A DNA stretch of 41,352 nt from DASWOJ01 sp036398775 (GTDB lineage: Bacteria > Pseudomonadota > Alphaproteobacteria > Acetobacterales > Acetobacteraceae), in contig DASWOJ010000180.1 of NCBI GenBank assembly GCA_036398775.1, forward strand, positions 1-41,352. Reading direction: 5' to 3'. Of this stretch, positions 17,710 to 25,658 are shown one piece after another. A program made the translations under genes and the position numbers. Under the pieces are notes generated by a model. That model did not search any database and was not told the DNA's origin. It worked only from the letters and a program-made list of their open reading frames with translations. The stretch's first letter is position 1; each line of letters starts with the position of its first letter.

Positions 17710-18174
17710 TCACATGAGGGGCTTGGCCATGTAAACCCGGACAAAGGTCACGCCCTGCGGCAGTTGCACGACCTTGCGATGGGTTTCGGCAAACCCGGCC
17801 TGGCGGTAGATGCCGATGTTCCGCGTCATCAGCACATTGGCATAGAGCCGCAGCTCCGGCGCTCCAGCCTGCCGCGCCCGGTCCTCGGCAAAGCCGAGCA
17901 TCCAGCGGCCCAGCCCCCGCCCCTGATGGCCCGGCAGCAGCGCAAGGCTCTCGATCATCAGGTGGTCCGCCGCAGCCTCCAGCACCATCAGCCCGGCGTC
18001 CGCGCCGCCGTCCCGCACCAGCCAAACCTGGCCCAGCGCGATGGCCGCGGCATGGTCGGCATGGACCGGCCCCGGCATCGCGCCAAGCACCGGCAGGTAG
18101 TGCGAATAGGCCGCCAACGTAGCATCCCGGACAAAGGCCAGGTCATCCGCCCCAGCCAGCCGCGCCTCCGGCAC
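17710..18174 (-). CDS. GNAT family N-acetyltransferase
   Basis: A 154-residue acetyl-CoA-dependent transferase. ARLAGADDLAFVRDATLAAYSHYLPVLG is the usual first strand and helix. MIESLALLPGHQGRGLGRWML holds the acetyl-CoA pyrophosphate loop (GHQGRGLG), and LRLYANVLMTRNIGIYRQAGFAE is the C-terminal motif B. The start is GTG at 18174, four bases after the stop of the amidotransferase-like gene, so the two are coupled. Substrate unknown. The pairing with a class I glutamine-amidotransferase-like hydrolase suggests a small amine or gamma-glutamyl compound, which is only an inference. Confidence 0.85.
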   Translation of the reverse strand: MPEARLAGADDLAFVRDATLAAYSHYLPVLGAMPGPVHADHAAAIALGQVWLVRDGGADAGLMVLEAAADHLMIESLALLPGHQGRGLGRWMLGFAEDRARQAGAPELRLYANVLMTRNIGIYRQAGFAETHRKVVQLPQGVTFVRVYMAKPLM

Positions 18175-18177
18175 CGC

Positions 18178-18945
18178 TCAGTCCGCCGCCAGCCGCGCCC
18201 CGGGCGCCTGCTCCCGTACGGCGTGCCCGAATGCCGCGAAGATGCCGCGCGACACCGCATCGCTGCCGAAATCATACTCCGGATGCCACTGCACCCCCAC
18301 CGTCAGCCCCCGCGCCCCGGGCAGGCGCACCGCCTCTATGGTGCCGTCCGCCGCCGTCCCCTCCACCGCAAGCCCCGGCGCCAGCACGTTGACGCCCTGG
18401 TTGTGCAGCGAGTTCACCGCAATGGACCCGGCGCCTGCCACCCGATGCAGCCAACTGCCCGGCACGACCGACACCGCGTGCGCCTTGCCCGTCCGCACCC
18501 GCGCGTTCGGATGCAGCGGCGTCGAGTGGTCCATCCGCCCCGGCAGGTCCTGCAGCCGCTGGTGCAAGCTGCCGCCCAACGCCACGTTCAACTCCTGCAA
18601 GCCGCGGCAGATCGCCAGCACCGGCACGCCCCTGGCGACGGCGGCGCGGATCAGCCGCATCGTCACCGCGTCCCGGTGCGCGTCCTCCGGCACGTCGGCC
18701 GGGTGCGGCGGACCGCCATACAGGCCGGGCTGCACGTTGGACCGGCTGCCGGTCAGGATGATGCCGTCCAAACGGTTCAGCAGGGTACCGATGTCGGCGG
18801 CATCGCCGTTGGCGGGCACCAGCACCGGCACGCCCTCCACCACCCCGTCCACCGCGCGGACATAGGTATCGGAGGCAGCATGGTTCACCATGCCATACAG
18901 GCCGAATGCCTTGGTGCAGCAGGAAATCCCGATCAGCGGCTTCAT
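18178..18945 (-). CDS. Gamma-glutamyl-GABA hydrolase family (class I amidotransferase-like)
   Basis: A 255-residue peptidase C26 family protein, PuuD-like. MKPLIGISC at the N-terminus, DGIILTGSRSNVQPGLYG, and the nucleophile loop LAICRGLQELNVALGG place the catalytic Cys around residue 113. The catalytic His-x-Glu is in VQWHPEYDF. These enzymes remove gamma-linked glutamate, as in polyamine breakdown through gamma-glutamyl-putrescine. No other puu genes are present in the window, so the actual substrate is open. It is coupled to the downstream acetyltransferase by a 3-bp gap. It sits 41 bp from the stop of lolA, on the same strand. Confidence 0.85.
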   Translation of the reverse strand: MKPLIGISCCTKAFGLYGMVNHAASDTYVRAVDGVVEGVPVLVPANGDAADIGTLLNRLDGIILTGSRSNVQPGLYGGPPHPADVPEDAHRDAVTMRLIRAAVARGVPVLAICRGLQELNVALGGSLHQRLQDLPGRMDHSTPLHPNARVRTGKAHAVSVVPGSWLHRVAGAGSIAVNSLHNQGVNVLAPGLAVEGTAADGTIEAVRLPGARGLTVGVQWHPEYDFGSDAVSRGIFAAFGHAVREQAPGARLAAD

Positions 18946-18986
18946 TTCGTCATACTGCGCGGCGGACGTGGCAGGAGAAAGGCAAA

Positions 18987-19643
18987 TCAGCCGTTGCCGC
19001 CCATGTTGTTCTGAAAAAACCGGGGATCAATGAACTGGAACAGCTTCTGGTCGAAGATCCCGCCCAGCTCGATGTTATACAGCCGCACCCGCGTTTCCAG
19101 CCGCTGGGCATCAACGACGACCCACTGCTGCAACGCCAGTTGCGGCTCGGCGAAGATCAGGGTCAGCGAGCCGTCGCCCGGCGATTTCGTGCGGACCAAA
19201 GTCACCTGCAACTGATTCGGCAGGCGGGTCAGCCCGGTCACGGTAACATCCCCAGACAGGCGCAGGTTGTCCTGCAGCAGCAGTCCCAACGGCGTGGAAC
19301 CCAGCGGGATGTTGCTGGTCTGGTTGAGCTGCCTGTCGTTGAACACCAGCAGCCCGTGCCCGCCCACCAGCAGGAAGGGGCTGGGCGGATCATACTGGAA
19401 CCGCATCCGGCCCGGCCGCTCCAGCCAGGCCTGGCCCTCGCTGGTCGCGCCGTTGGGGGCGGTCTGCCGGAACCGCGAGTGCAATGCGTGGATGCCGTTC
19501 AGCGCAGCCTCAACCCGCTGCAGGTCGGCCCGGTCCTGTGGGCTCGGCACGAACGATCGAACCTGCGCCCGGACTGCGGAGAACGGCGCCGCGGCTGCCA
19601 GGAACAGGGCCGCGATGGACAGCAGCAGGACGCGACGGATCAT
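18987..19643 (-). CDS. lolA: Outer-membrane lipoprotein carrier protein LolA family
   Basis: A 218-residue periplasmic chaperone that ferries lipoproteins released by LolCDE to the outer membrane. A signal peptide is clear (MIRRVLLLSIAALFLAAAAPFSAVRA, cleavage after about residue 26). The mature part has the LolA pattern: ALHSRFRQTAPNGATSEGQAWLERPGRMRFQYDPPSPFLLVGGHGLLVFND, then a repeating beta-strand region (DNLRLSGDVTVTGLTRLPNQLQVTLV, LTLIFAEPQLALQQWVVVDAQ, TRVRLYNIELGG). The ATG at 19643 starts the signal peptide; the longer frame to 19772 crosses a tandem repeat and is not coding in character. Immediately upstream is a perfect 19-bp tandem duplication. Confidence 0.88.
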   Translation of the reverse strand: MIRRVLLLSIAALFLAAAAPFSAVRAQVRSFVPSPQDRADLQRVEAALNGIHALHSRFRQTAPNGATSEGQAWLERPGRMRFQYDPPSPFLLVGGHGLLVFNDRQLNQTSNIPLGSTPLGLLLQDNLRLSGDVTVTGLTRLPNQLQVTLVRTKSPGDGSLTLIFAEPQLALQQWVVVDAQRLETRVRLYNIELGGIFDQKLFQFIDPRFFQNNMGGNG

Positions 19644-19660
19644 TGCGCGGATGTAGTCGC

Positions 19661-19698
19661 CCGGCGCCGCCAGGGCAACCCGGCGCCGCCAGGGCAAC
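19661..19698. repeat. Perfect 19-bp tandem duplication upstream of lolA
   Basis: The unit CCGGCGCCGCCAGGGCAAC occurs twice head to tail, at 19661-19679 and 19680-19698, 17 bp before the lolA start codon. Because 19 is not a multiple of three it does not encode a peptide repeat. A further three-fold 7-bp repeat (C/TGCCAGG) is at 19804-19824. It could alter leader structure or promoter spacing. Confidence 0.8.
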
Positions 19699-19934
19699 AG
19701 CAAGGCGCCGCAGCCCCGCTCCGTCGGAACTGCGCCTGGAGGCCCCGGCCGCAACCGTTTCAGGCAGCCCAAACAGCAAGCAGACGCAGCCAGGCGTCAC
19801 CAGCGCCAGGTGCCAGGCGCCAGGAACCATGCCGGAACCTTGGCTGTTCCAGCCGACCGGCCTCTCTGAGGCAGGCGGCCCTGCAACCGTTCCCTCTGCA
19901 AACACGTTGCTTGCCGGTCCAAGGAGGAACAGCC

Positions 19935-20108
19935 ATGACCGACAAGACGCCAGACACCAAGGCGACCGGCACCGCCGCCGCTCCCAATCCGAAGACCGGA
20001 AGCAGCGACGCAGCCCGCGGCCTAGGCGGTCACAGCAAGGATGCCGACCACAAGCCCGGCGCCCCGTCGGAATATGTCGAGGACGGGAATCCGGTTAAGA
20101 AGACCTAG
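19935..20108 (+). CDS. Small hydrophilic protein (57 aa), unknown function
   Basis: An ATG at 19935 is preceded by a near-perfect AAGGAGG (19921-19927) with 7-base spacing, and the frame ends at TAG 20106-20108. The 57-residue product has no cysteine, no aromatic residue except one Tyr, and many Lys, Asp, Thr, Pro and Gly, so it is probably disordered and soluble. It has no signal peptide or membrane segment. It resembles the small Lys/Asp-rich stress-associated proteins of alphaproteobacteria in composition only. It lies divergent from lolA and alone on this strand. The strong initiation site is the best evidence that it is real. Confidence 0.6.
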   Translation: MTDKTPDTKATGTAAAPNPKTGSSDAARGLGGHSKDADHKPGAPSEYVEDGNPVKKT

Positions 20109-20466
20109 GGCTTTACCGGATGTAAGTGCTTCAAGTCGTCATTTCGCCCCGCTCTCGCAGGCGGGAGCGCTTATCTCCGCATGGCCTCTCAGCCAGTCCT
20201 TGCAAACCCAGGGTTGGCGCAAGCCGCAGCTTCGACCTCTCTGTGGGCTGACCAGTTCTGCTGCGACATAAAAATCTTTCCGCCGAGGACACAAAGCTTG
20301 CGTCCCCGGCGGAAACTCCTGCCGGCAAACATCTGTAAAACATCGTAGGGCGGAAAAGCGCCCGCGCTTTCCACCAAACCGCAACGCCCACTTTCGGCGA
20401 AGAAATCAAGCACCCGCCCGCCCCGCAAGGCGGCAGCCGCCAAAGCTCTCGCCCGGCAGGTGCGCC
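20109..20466. other. 358-bp spacer between the small protein and FAD oxidase genes
   Basis: Convergent gene ends flank it. It contains the terminator-like hairpin at 20277-20315. A weaker hairpin lies around 20352-20372 (GGAAAAGCGC with GCGCTTTCC). Frames here are short Arg/Cys-rich peptides and I see no gene. Confidence 0.4.
20277..20315 (-). terminator. Rho-independent terminator for the minus-strand oxidase gene
   Basis: TTTCCGCCGAGGAC at 20277-20290 pairs with GTCCCCGGCGGAAA at 20302-20315, with one mismatch and an 11-base loop. Read on the minus strand, the stem is followed by GATTTTTATG, a U-rich tail. It lies about 150 bases after the stop of the FAD oxidase gene. Confidence 0.6.
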
Positions 20467-21846
20467 CTAGTTCAGGAACATCTTCCCCGGGTTCATGATC
20501 CCGCGCGGGTCCAACGCCGTCTTGATCTGGCGCATCACCGCCAGCGTCTCCGCCCCATGCTCGGCATCCAGGAACTCGCGCTTGCCGATGCCGACGCCGT
20601 GCTCCCCGCTGCACGACCCGCCCAGCGACAGCGCGCGGGCGACAATCTTCTTGTCCAGCTCCCACGCCCGGTCCAAGCCGCCAGCTTCCGGCGGCACCAG
20701 GATCACGGTGTGGAAGTTGCCGTCGCCGACATGGCCGACGATGGGGGCGACAAGGCCGGACGCCGCGATGTCCTCCTTCGCGCCCACGATCAGGTCAGTA
20801 AGCCGGCTGATCGGCACGATGGCGTCCGTCGCGATCCCCTTCCAGCCGGGACGCAGGGCCAGCGCCGCCCAGTAGCCGTCATGCCGCGCCTTCCACAGCC
20901 GGTTGCGCTCGGCGGCATCCGTCGCCCACTGGAAGCCGTGCGCGCCATAACCTGCGGTGATCTCCTCGGCGGCGGACGCCTGCTCGGCAACGCCGGCCGG
21001 CGTGCCGTGGAACTCCAGCAGCAGGGTCGGGCGGGGCAGGTAGCCCGCAAGCTTCGAGTAGGCGATGGAGGCGCCCATCTGCACGTCGTCCAGCAGCTCG
21101 ATCCGGGCAACCGGGATGCCGGCCTGCAGGATGGCGACGACGCTCTCCACCGCGCCGGCCAGGTCGTCGAACTGGCACACCGCGGCGCTCATCGCCTCGG
21201 GGATGCCATGCAGGCGGAGCGTGATCTCGGTGATGACGCCCAGCGTGCCCTCGCTGCCGATCATCAGGTGGGTCAGGTCATAGCCGGTGGCAGACTTGCG
21301 CACCCGCCCGCCCGTACGGATCAGCCGGCCATCGGGCAGGGCGACCTGCAGCCCCATGACGTTCTCCCGGATGGTGCCGTAGCGCACGGCCGCGGTGCCG
21401 CTGGCGCGGGTGGCGCACATGCCGCCGATGCTGCACTCGCTGCCAGGGTCCACCGGGAAGAACAGGCCCTGGTCGCGCAGATGCTCATTAAGCTGCTGCC
21501 GGGTGACGCCGGGCTGCACGCGGCAATCCATGTCGGCGGCATTCACCTCCAGCACCTGGTTCATCCGCGACAGGTCCAGGCTGATGCCGCCGCGCACGGG
21601 GGTGACATGCCCCTCCAAGCTGGTGCCGGCGCCAAACGGCACGACGGGAACGCCGTGCTGGTGACACAGCCTCAGGACAGCCGCGGCCTCCTCCGCCCGC
21701 TCGATGAAGGCAACGGCATCGGGCAGCACGTGCGGATGCGTGTCCTCCCCGTGCGAATGCTGCTCGCGCAGCGCGGCGTTGGTGGTGATGCGGTCGCCAA
21801 GGGTCGTGCGGACCTGGGCAATGACGGCGTCAACGGGGCGTGCCAT
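20467..21846 (-). CDS. FAD-linked oxidase, D-lactate dehydrogenase/glycolate oxidase GlcD-like
   Basis: A 459-residue flavoprotein that oxidises a 2-hydroxy acid (D-lactate, glycolate or 2-hydroxyglutarate). The PCMH FAD-binding domain covers about residues 35-215: VPVVPFGAGTSLEGHVTP, VQPGVTRQQLNEHLRDQGLFFPVDPGSECSIGGM and GYDLTHLMIGSEGTLGVITEITLRL. The C-terminal domain ends with APIVGHVGDGNFHTVIL, GSCSGEHGVGIGKREFLDAEHG and LDPRGIMNPGKMF, the His and Glu active-site segments of the family. Length is typical. The gene stands alone, without glcE or glcF, which favours a single-subunit D-lactate-dehydrogenase-type enzyme. In a Calvin-cycle organism a photorespiratory glycolate role is possible, but GlcE and GlcF are missing here. 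Confidence 0.88.
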   Translation of the reverse strand: MARPVDAVIAQVRTTLGDRITTNAALREQHSHGEDTHPHVLPDAVAFIERAEEAAAVLRLCHQHGVPVVPFGAGTSLEGHVTPVRGGISLDLSRMNQVLEVNAADMDCRVQPGVTRQQLNEHLRDQGLFFPVDPGSECSIGGMCATRASGTAAVRYGTIRENVMGLQVALPDGRLIRTGGRVRKSATGYDLTHLMIGSEGTLGVITEITLRLHGIPEAMSAAVCQFDDLAGAVESVVAILQAGIPVARIELLDDVQMGASIAYSKLAGYLPRPTLLLEFHGTPAGVAEQASAAEEITAGYGAHGFQWATDAAERNRLWKARHDGYWAALALRPGWKGIATDAIVPISRLTDLIVGAKEDIAASGLVAPIVGHVGDGNFHTVILVPPEAGGLDRAWELDKKIVARALSLGGSCSGEHGVGIGKREFLDAEHGAETLAVMRQIKTALDPRGIMNPGKMFLN

Positions 21847-21930
21847 GTGCGTGGTGTCCTGGATGAAGCCGCAACCCTACCGCATCGCGCCCGTCCGCGT
21901 CATCCCGCGCCGCATGCACGGCAGCATCCA

Positions 21931-23625
21931 TCAGGCAACCACCGGCACTGCCGCCGTCTCAACCGGAACGCGCACGAACCCGCCAGCCGCGGGATCGAAC
22001 TCCCAATCCGGCAGCAGCCGGGCGCAATGCCCGGCGGTCGTCACGCCGAACACGCGCACCAGCCCATCCCCCGCCGCGCCAAGCTGGGACCATGGAACGC
22101 GCAGACCGAAGCCGGATGCCAGCCGGACGGGATCGCAGCCGTGCAGCGCCACGTCCGGACGGCGCACGCAGGCGCTGGACCAAACCGACCCGTCTCCGGC
22201 AGTCACCAGCACCCCGGCCAGGATCGTGCCCGTCCCCGGGTCCACGCCCCAGCCCGTGACGTGCAGCGTGCCGCCCGGCCCATCGTGCTCCAGCACGACG
22301 GCGTCCACGCTGCCGTCGCCAGGGTTGGCAAGCAGGGGCAACGGGCCGATCCCGTCCACCCGCAACGTGCCGCCGATGATGCGCGTGCGGCCAAGCACCC
22401 GGACCTCCGCAGTCGGCAGGCACGCCGGCAGCTCCCCGGTCCCGGCGATGCCGGGCAGGCCCGCGGCAGCCTGGCGCCAGCAGGCCAGGGTCCAGAACCG
22501 GTCCTCGGGGATATGACGGCCGGTCAGCAGGTGGCGCAGCACCCCATCCGGGATATGCGGCGCCGGGCCACGCAGGCCAGGCGGCGGCGCGCTCGGCGGC
22601 GCGAGGGAGGGCTGGCCCAGGATGCGGACGGGCTTGCCCATCAGCGCCGCCTCGATCCCGACTGTGCTGTCCATGCACACGACCTCTGTCGCAATGGCCA
22701 CGCACGCCAGGTGGGCGCCTGGAGCCTGCGAGTCGAACACCATCACGTCGGACCGGTCCGCCAGGAGGCTCCACAGGGTGTCAGGGACGATTCGGCCGTG
22801 CTGCGCAGGGTCCCAGGCCGGATACGGCCGCAGGACGAACACCGTGCCGGGGCCTGCCTGGGCCTCCAGCACCGCATCGGTCACCGCGCCGCAGGACCAG
22901 CCGTTGCCGGACGTCTGCGCGCCGGCATCATCCGTGAACGGCACGGCCAGCAGCACGACCCGGCGCTGCCCGCTGGTGAACCGCAGCAGGGCGTCCAGGT
23001 CTGCAGGCGCCACGGTGGGCAGCATCAGCGCCGCCTCATACGCCGTCACGCCGCCGGCCCCGATTTCCAGCGACACCCCGGGCAAGCCTGCATCCGCCGC
23101 CGCACCGACAGGCGCGTGGCCGCGGACCGGACGCACGCCGTGCGGGTCAAGGCAGAAGTGCGCCGCGAACGGCTGACGCAGCCCGCGTTCCGCCCACAGC
23201 ATCGGGATGCCAAGGCGTGCCGCCACCAGCCGCAGGGTTTCGTTCGTGCCCCAGTATGCCAGCACGTCAAACGGATAGGCGGTGCGTGCCGACAGCAGCA
23301 CGGCCTCATACAGCCGGGCATGCCCGGCGCTGCCGGCCTGGATGGCCGACCACTCCCGCTGGCCCCGCGTGCTCCAGCCCGCCGCCAGCGCCACGAAAGC
23401 CGCCTGAACCGCGGTGGCAGGCTGGATCAAATAGGGCCGTGCGGCCGGCGTGCTGGCCGCCAGGTGCGCCGCAGCCGGCGCGCCGCAGATGATCCGCATG
23501 TCGCCCACAGCCTGGCCGCCGTCCTCCCGCAGCAGCATCCCGCACAGGTGTCCGCCGATCCCAGCGAGGGACTGCGGATTGCTGCAAGTGAGAAGCGGCT
23601 CCAGCAGGACGGCGATCCAGGGCAT
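21931..23625 (-). CDS. Capsule-synthesis-like protein with C-terminal beta module
   Basis: A 564-residue two-part protein. Residues to about 385 resemble capsular polysaccharide proteins of the KpsC/KpsS type: FDVLAYWGTNETLRLVAARLGIPMLWAERGL, then VFVLRPYPAWDP, SDVMVFDSQAP and CVAIATEVVCMDSTVGIEAALMGKPVRILGQP, the last being the nucleotide-binding signature. Residues of about 410-540 form a second domain rich in strands, with GGTLHVTGWGVDPGTGTILAGVLV, RRPDVALHGC and GFGLRVPWSQL. That module pattern (GW-x-D, RPDV, GF-x-VP) also occurs attached to membrane and transferase proteins, and its function is unknown. ATG 23625 overlaps the upstream gene's TGA; a GTG one codon earlier is also possible. 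It probably acts in glycan assembly with the upstream transferase. Confidence 0.6.
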   Translation of the reverse strand: MPWIAVLLEPLLTCSNPQSLAGIGGHLCGMLLREDGGQAVGDMRIICGAPAAAHLAASTPAARPYLIQPATAVQAAFVALAAGWSTRGQREWSAIQAGSAGHARLYEAVLLSARTAYPFDVLAYWGTNETLRLVAARLGIPMLWAERGLRQPFAAHFCLDPHGVRPVRGHAPVGAAADAGLPGVSLEIGAGGVTAYEAALMLPTVAPADLDALLRFTSGQRRVVLLAVPFTDDAGAQTSGNGWSCGAVTDAVLEAQAGPGTVFVLRPYPAWDPAQHGRIVPDTLWSLLADRSDVMVFDSQAPGAHLACVAIATEVVCMDSTVGIEAALMGKPVRILGQPSLAPPSAPPPGLRGPAPHIPDGVLRHLLTGRHIPEDRFWTLACWRQAAAGLPGIAGTGELPACLPTAEVRVLGRTRIIGGTLRVDGIGPLPLLANPGDGSVDAVVLEHDGPGGTLHVTGWGVDPGTGTILAGVLVTAGDGSVWSSACVRRPDVALHGCDPVRLASGFGLRVPWSQLGAAGDGLVRVFGVTTAGHCARLLPDWEFDPAAGGFVRVPVETAAVPVVA

Positions 23626-24662
23626 CACCCAGCGCCGAACAATGGCTCATAGACCCGGGCGGCGCCGAGCTGCCGCACCATGGCGTCCCGCGCCTGGCTT
23701 GCGCCGGCCAGGTCGAAGCCGTCCCACCGCTCCTCCAGCGCCGCCGCCCAGTCCCCGGCGTCGTCCACCAGCGACACCGGCGCCGCTGCCAGGCCATCCC
23801 GATGCCGCGCCGCCTCCGGACTCGCCGTGGCGACGCACCCCGTGCAGGACAGCAGCGCCTCCAGCAGCCCCGTCTGCGGCCGTGCGCGGTTGAGCGGCGA
23901 CGACTTGAACGGGGCGATCACCACCCGGCACTTGGACAGCGCGTCGAACATGCCGCTGAACGGCAGCACATCCATCCGCTCCACCTCGACACCGCGTAGG
24001 GCGGCCGGGATGGCCTGGGGTGGGCCGACGATCCGCAGCGGGATGCGCCTGCTGCGGCACAGCTTCGCCACCCCTGCGGCAGCGATGGCGAGGTCGCTGC
24101 CATGGGCGGCGTCACCAGGGAAATAACCGATGCATGGCCGGTCCGCTTGATGCTGGTAGCTGCGGCTGGCGATCATGGACCAAAGGGAGGGGGCCACCGT
24201 GTTGGGCAGCACCTGCACCGCGGCGCCAGGACGCAGCTCCAGGATGCGGTCGCGCATGGCCGCGGTGGCCGCCGTGAACTCGCTGAACAGCGGCAGCGCG
24301 TCCTTGTTCCTCTTGAACGCCTCGAACAGGGCAGGGAGGTCCCACGACGAGGCGGACATGGCGGACGCCTCGGCATAGGCGGCATCGAAGATCAGGTCGT
24401 CGTAGTCCGCCACCAGCCGGGTCCCGGCGGCCTGGCCCGCGCGCACGAAGCGCACCAGCTCCGGCGTGGCGGCGGGCCGGTGGACCACGACCAGGTCGAA
24501 CAGCGCCGGGTCGGTGGTCCGCAGCGCCGCCTGGGTCGTGATGAAGGCGCGATGGCCCAGCGCCCGCGCCGCCTCCACCGCATGGAAGCAGCGGTAACGC
24601 GTGGACGGGTCGAGGTAGGGCCGGGCAGCCTGCTCGGTGAAGCTGACATACAGCACGTTCAT
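23625..24662 (-). CDS. Glycosyltransferase, GT4-like
   Basis: A 345-residue GT-B-type protein. MNVLYVSFTEQAARPYLDPSTRYRCFHAVEAARALGH is the N-terminal acceptor domain, LVADYDDLIFDAAYAEASA and LPNTVAPSLWSM follow, and GYFPGDAAHGSDLAIAAAGVAKL opens the donor domain. RARPQTGLLEALLSCTGCVATASPEA is a GT4-like C-terminal helix with the expected Glu. The frame is open back to 24896. Alternative ATGs at 24737 (AGGAG 11 bases upstream) and 24704 are possible, but the conserved domain begins at 24662. It is coupled to the capsule-synthesis-like gene by overlapping stop and start codons. It is divergent from the sugar-acid operon. Confidence 0.7.
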   Translation of the reverse strand: MNVLYVSFTEQAARPYLDPSTRYRCFHAVEAARALGHRAFITTQAALRTTDPALFDLVVVHRPAATPELVRFVRAGQAAGTRLVADYDDLIFDAAYAEASAMSASSWDLPALFEAFKRNKDALPLFSEFTAATAAMRDRILELRPGAAVQVLPNTVAPSLWSMIASRSYQHQADRPCIGYFPGDAAHGSDLAIAAAGVAKLCRSRRIPLRIVGPPQAIPAALRGVEVERMDVLPFSGMFDALSKCRVVIAPFKSSPLNRARPQTGLLEALLSCTGCVATASPEAARHRDGLAAAPVSLVDDAGDWAAALEERWDGFDLAGASQARDAMVRQLGAARVYEPLFGAG

Positions 24663-24889
24663 CGTCCGCACGGCTCGGGTGCGGCCGGCGCCGCCGGAAG
24701 CCATCGGAGCGTGCTCTACCGTTGCACATTCATACATCTGACGTCGGCTCCTGCGCTGCGTTTTGCAGCCCGACTCTCGCTCCAAATGATTACGATCCCG
24801 TTTACGGAGCGCTGCCGGCTCGACGCCCCCCGTTTGACGCTCTTGGCGGGCCGGGCCTAGCCTGGACCCAACATCCGAGGGAGCGATCA

Positions 24890-25648
24890 GTGGCAAACAG
24901 GCTCAAGCAGCTATGGGACGACGGCAAGCCCGCCATCAACGGATGGCTCGCCATCCCCAGCGGCTTCTCCGCCGAGGTGATGGCCCAGGGCGGCTGGGAC
25001 AGCGTCACCGTGGACCTGCAGCACGGTGTGCAGGACTACCAGACGATGGTCGCCTGCTTCCAGGCCATGCAGTCCCACCCCGTGCTGCCGATGGTGCGCG
25101 TGCCGTGGAACGAGCCGGGGATCGTCGGCAAGGTGTTGGACGCCGGTGCCTACGGCGTCATCTGCCCGATGATCAACACCAAGGCCGAGGCCGAGGCCTT
25201 CGTCTCCTATTGCCGCTACCCCCCCGCCGGCAAGCGCAGCAACGGACCCATCCGCGCCGGCATCTACGGCGTCGGCACCGCCTACCAGTCCACCGCCAAC
25301 CAGGAAATCCTCTGCCTGCCGATGATCGAGACCCAGGAGGCAGTGGACAACCTCGACGCCATCCTGGACGTGCCCGGCATAGACGCCGTGTACATCGGCC
25401 CCAGCGACCTCGGCTTCTCCATGGGCCTGATCCCAGTGCTGGACCGCGAGGAGCCGGTCATCATGGACATCTACCAGAAAATCCTCGACGCCACCAAAAA
25501 GCGCGGCCTGCGCGCCTGCGTCCACTGCCTCACCCCGGCCTACGCCAAGCGGATGATCGCAATGGGCTTCAACCTGGTGACGCTCGGCAACGACAGCGGC
25601 CTGATGCTCGGCGCCGCCCGCGCCGCCGTGAAGGCCGCGCGCGAATAG
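24890..25648 (+). CDS. HpcH/HpaI aldolase family protein
   Basis: A 252-residue class II pyruvate-type aldolase that cleaves a 2-keto-3-deoxy sugar acid or 4-hydroxy-2-oxo acid to pyruvate and an aldehyde. GWDSVTVDLQHGVQDY holds D42 and the catalytic His at 45, PMVRVPW the substrate Arg at 70, LPMIETQEAVDNL the metal Glu at 147 and YIGPSDLGFSMGL the metal Asp at 173, all in family order. The start is GTG at 24890 because GAGGGAG lies just upstream; the longer frame to 24722 is not coding in character. It is 10 bp from the UxaA-family gene. Together the dehydratase would make the keto-deoxy acid and this aldolase would cleave it. Confidence 0.88.
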   Translation: MANRLKQLWDDGKPAINGWLAIPSGFSAEVMAQGGWDSVTVDLQHGVQDYQTMVACFQAMQSHPVLPMVRVPWNEPGIVGKVLDAGAYGVICPMINTKAEAEAFVSYCRYPPAGKRSNGPIRAGIYGVGTAYQSTANQEILCLPMIETQEAVDNLDAILDVPGIDAVYIGPSDLGFSMGLIPVLDREEPVIMDIYQKILDATKKRGLRACVHCLTPAYAKRMIAMGFNLVTLGNDSGLMLGAARAAVKAARE

Positions 25649-25658
25649 GAGCCTGCCT

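Noticed and set aside
20557..23652. 1031-codon plus-strand frame opposite the FAD oxidase and capsule-type genes
   Set aside because: It spans two recognised minus-strand genes and their spacer and has no domain pattern.
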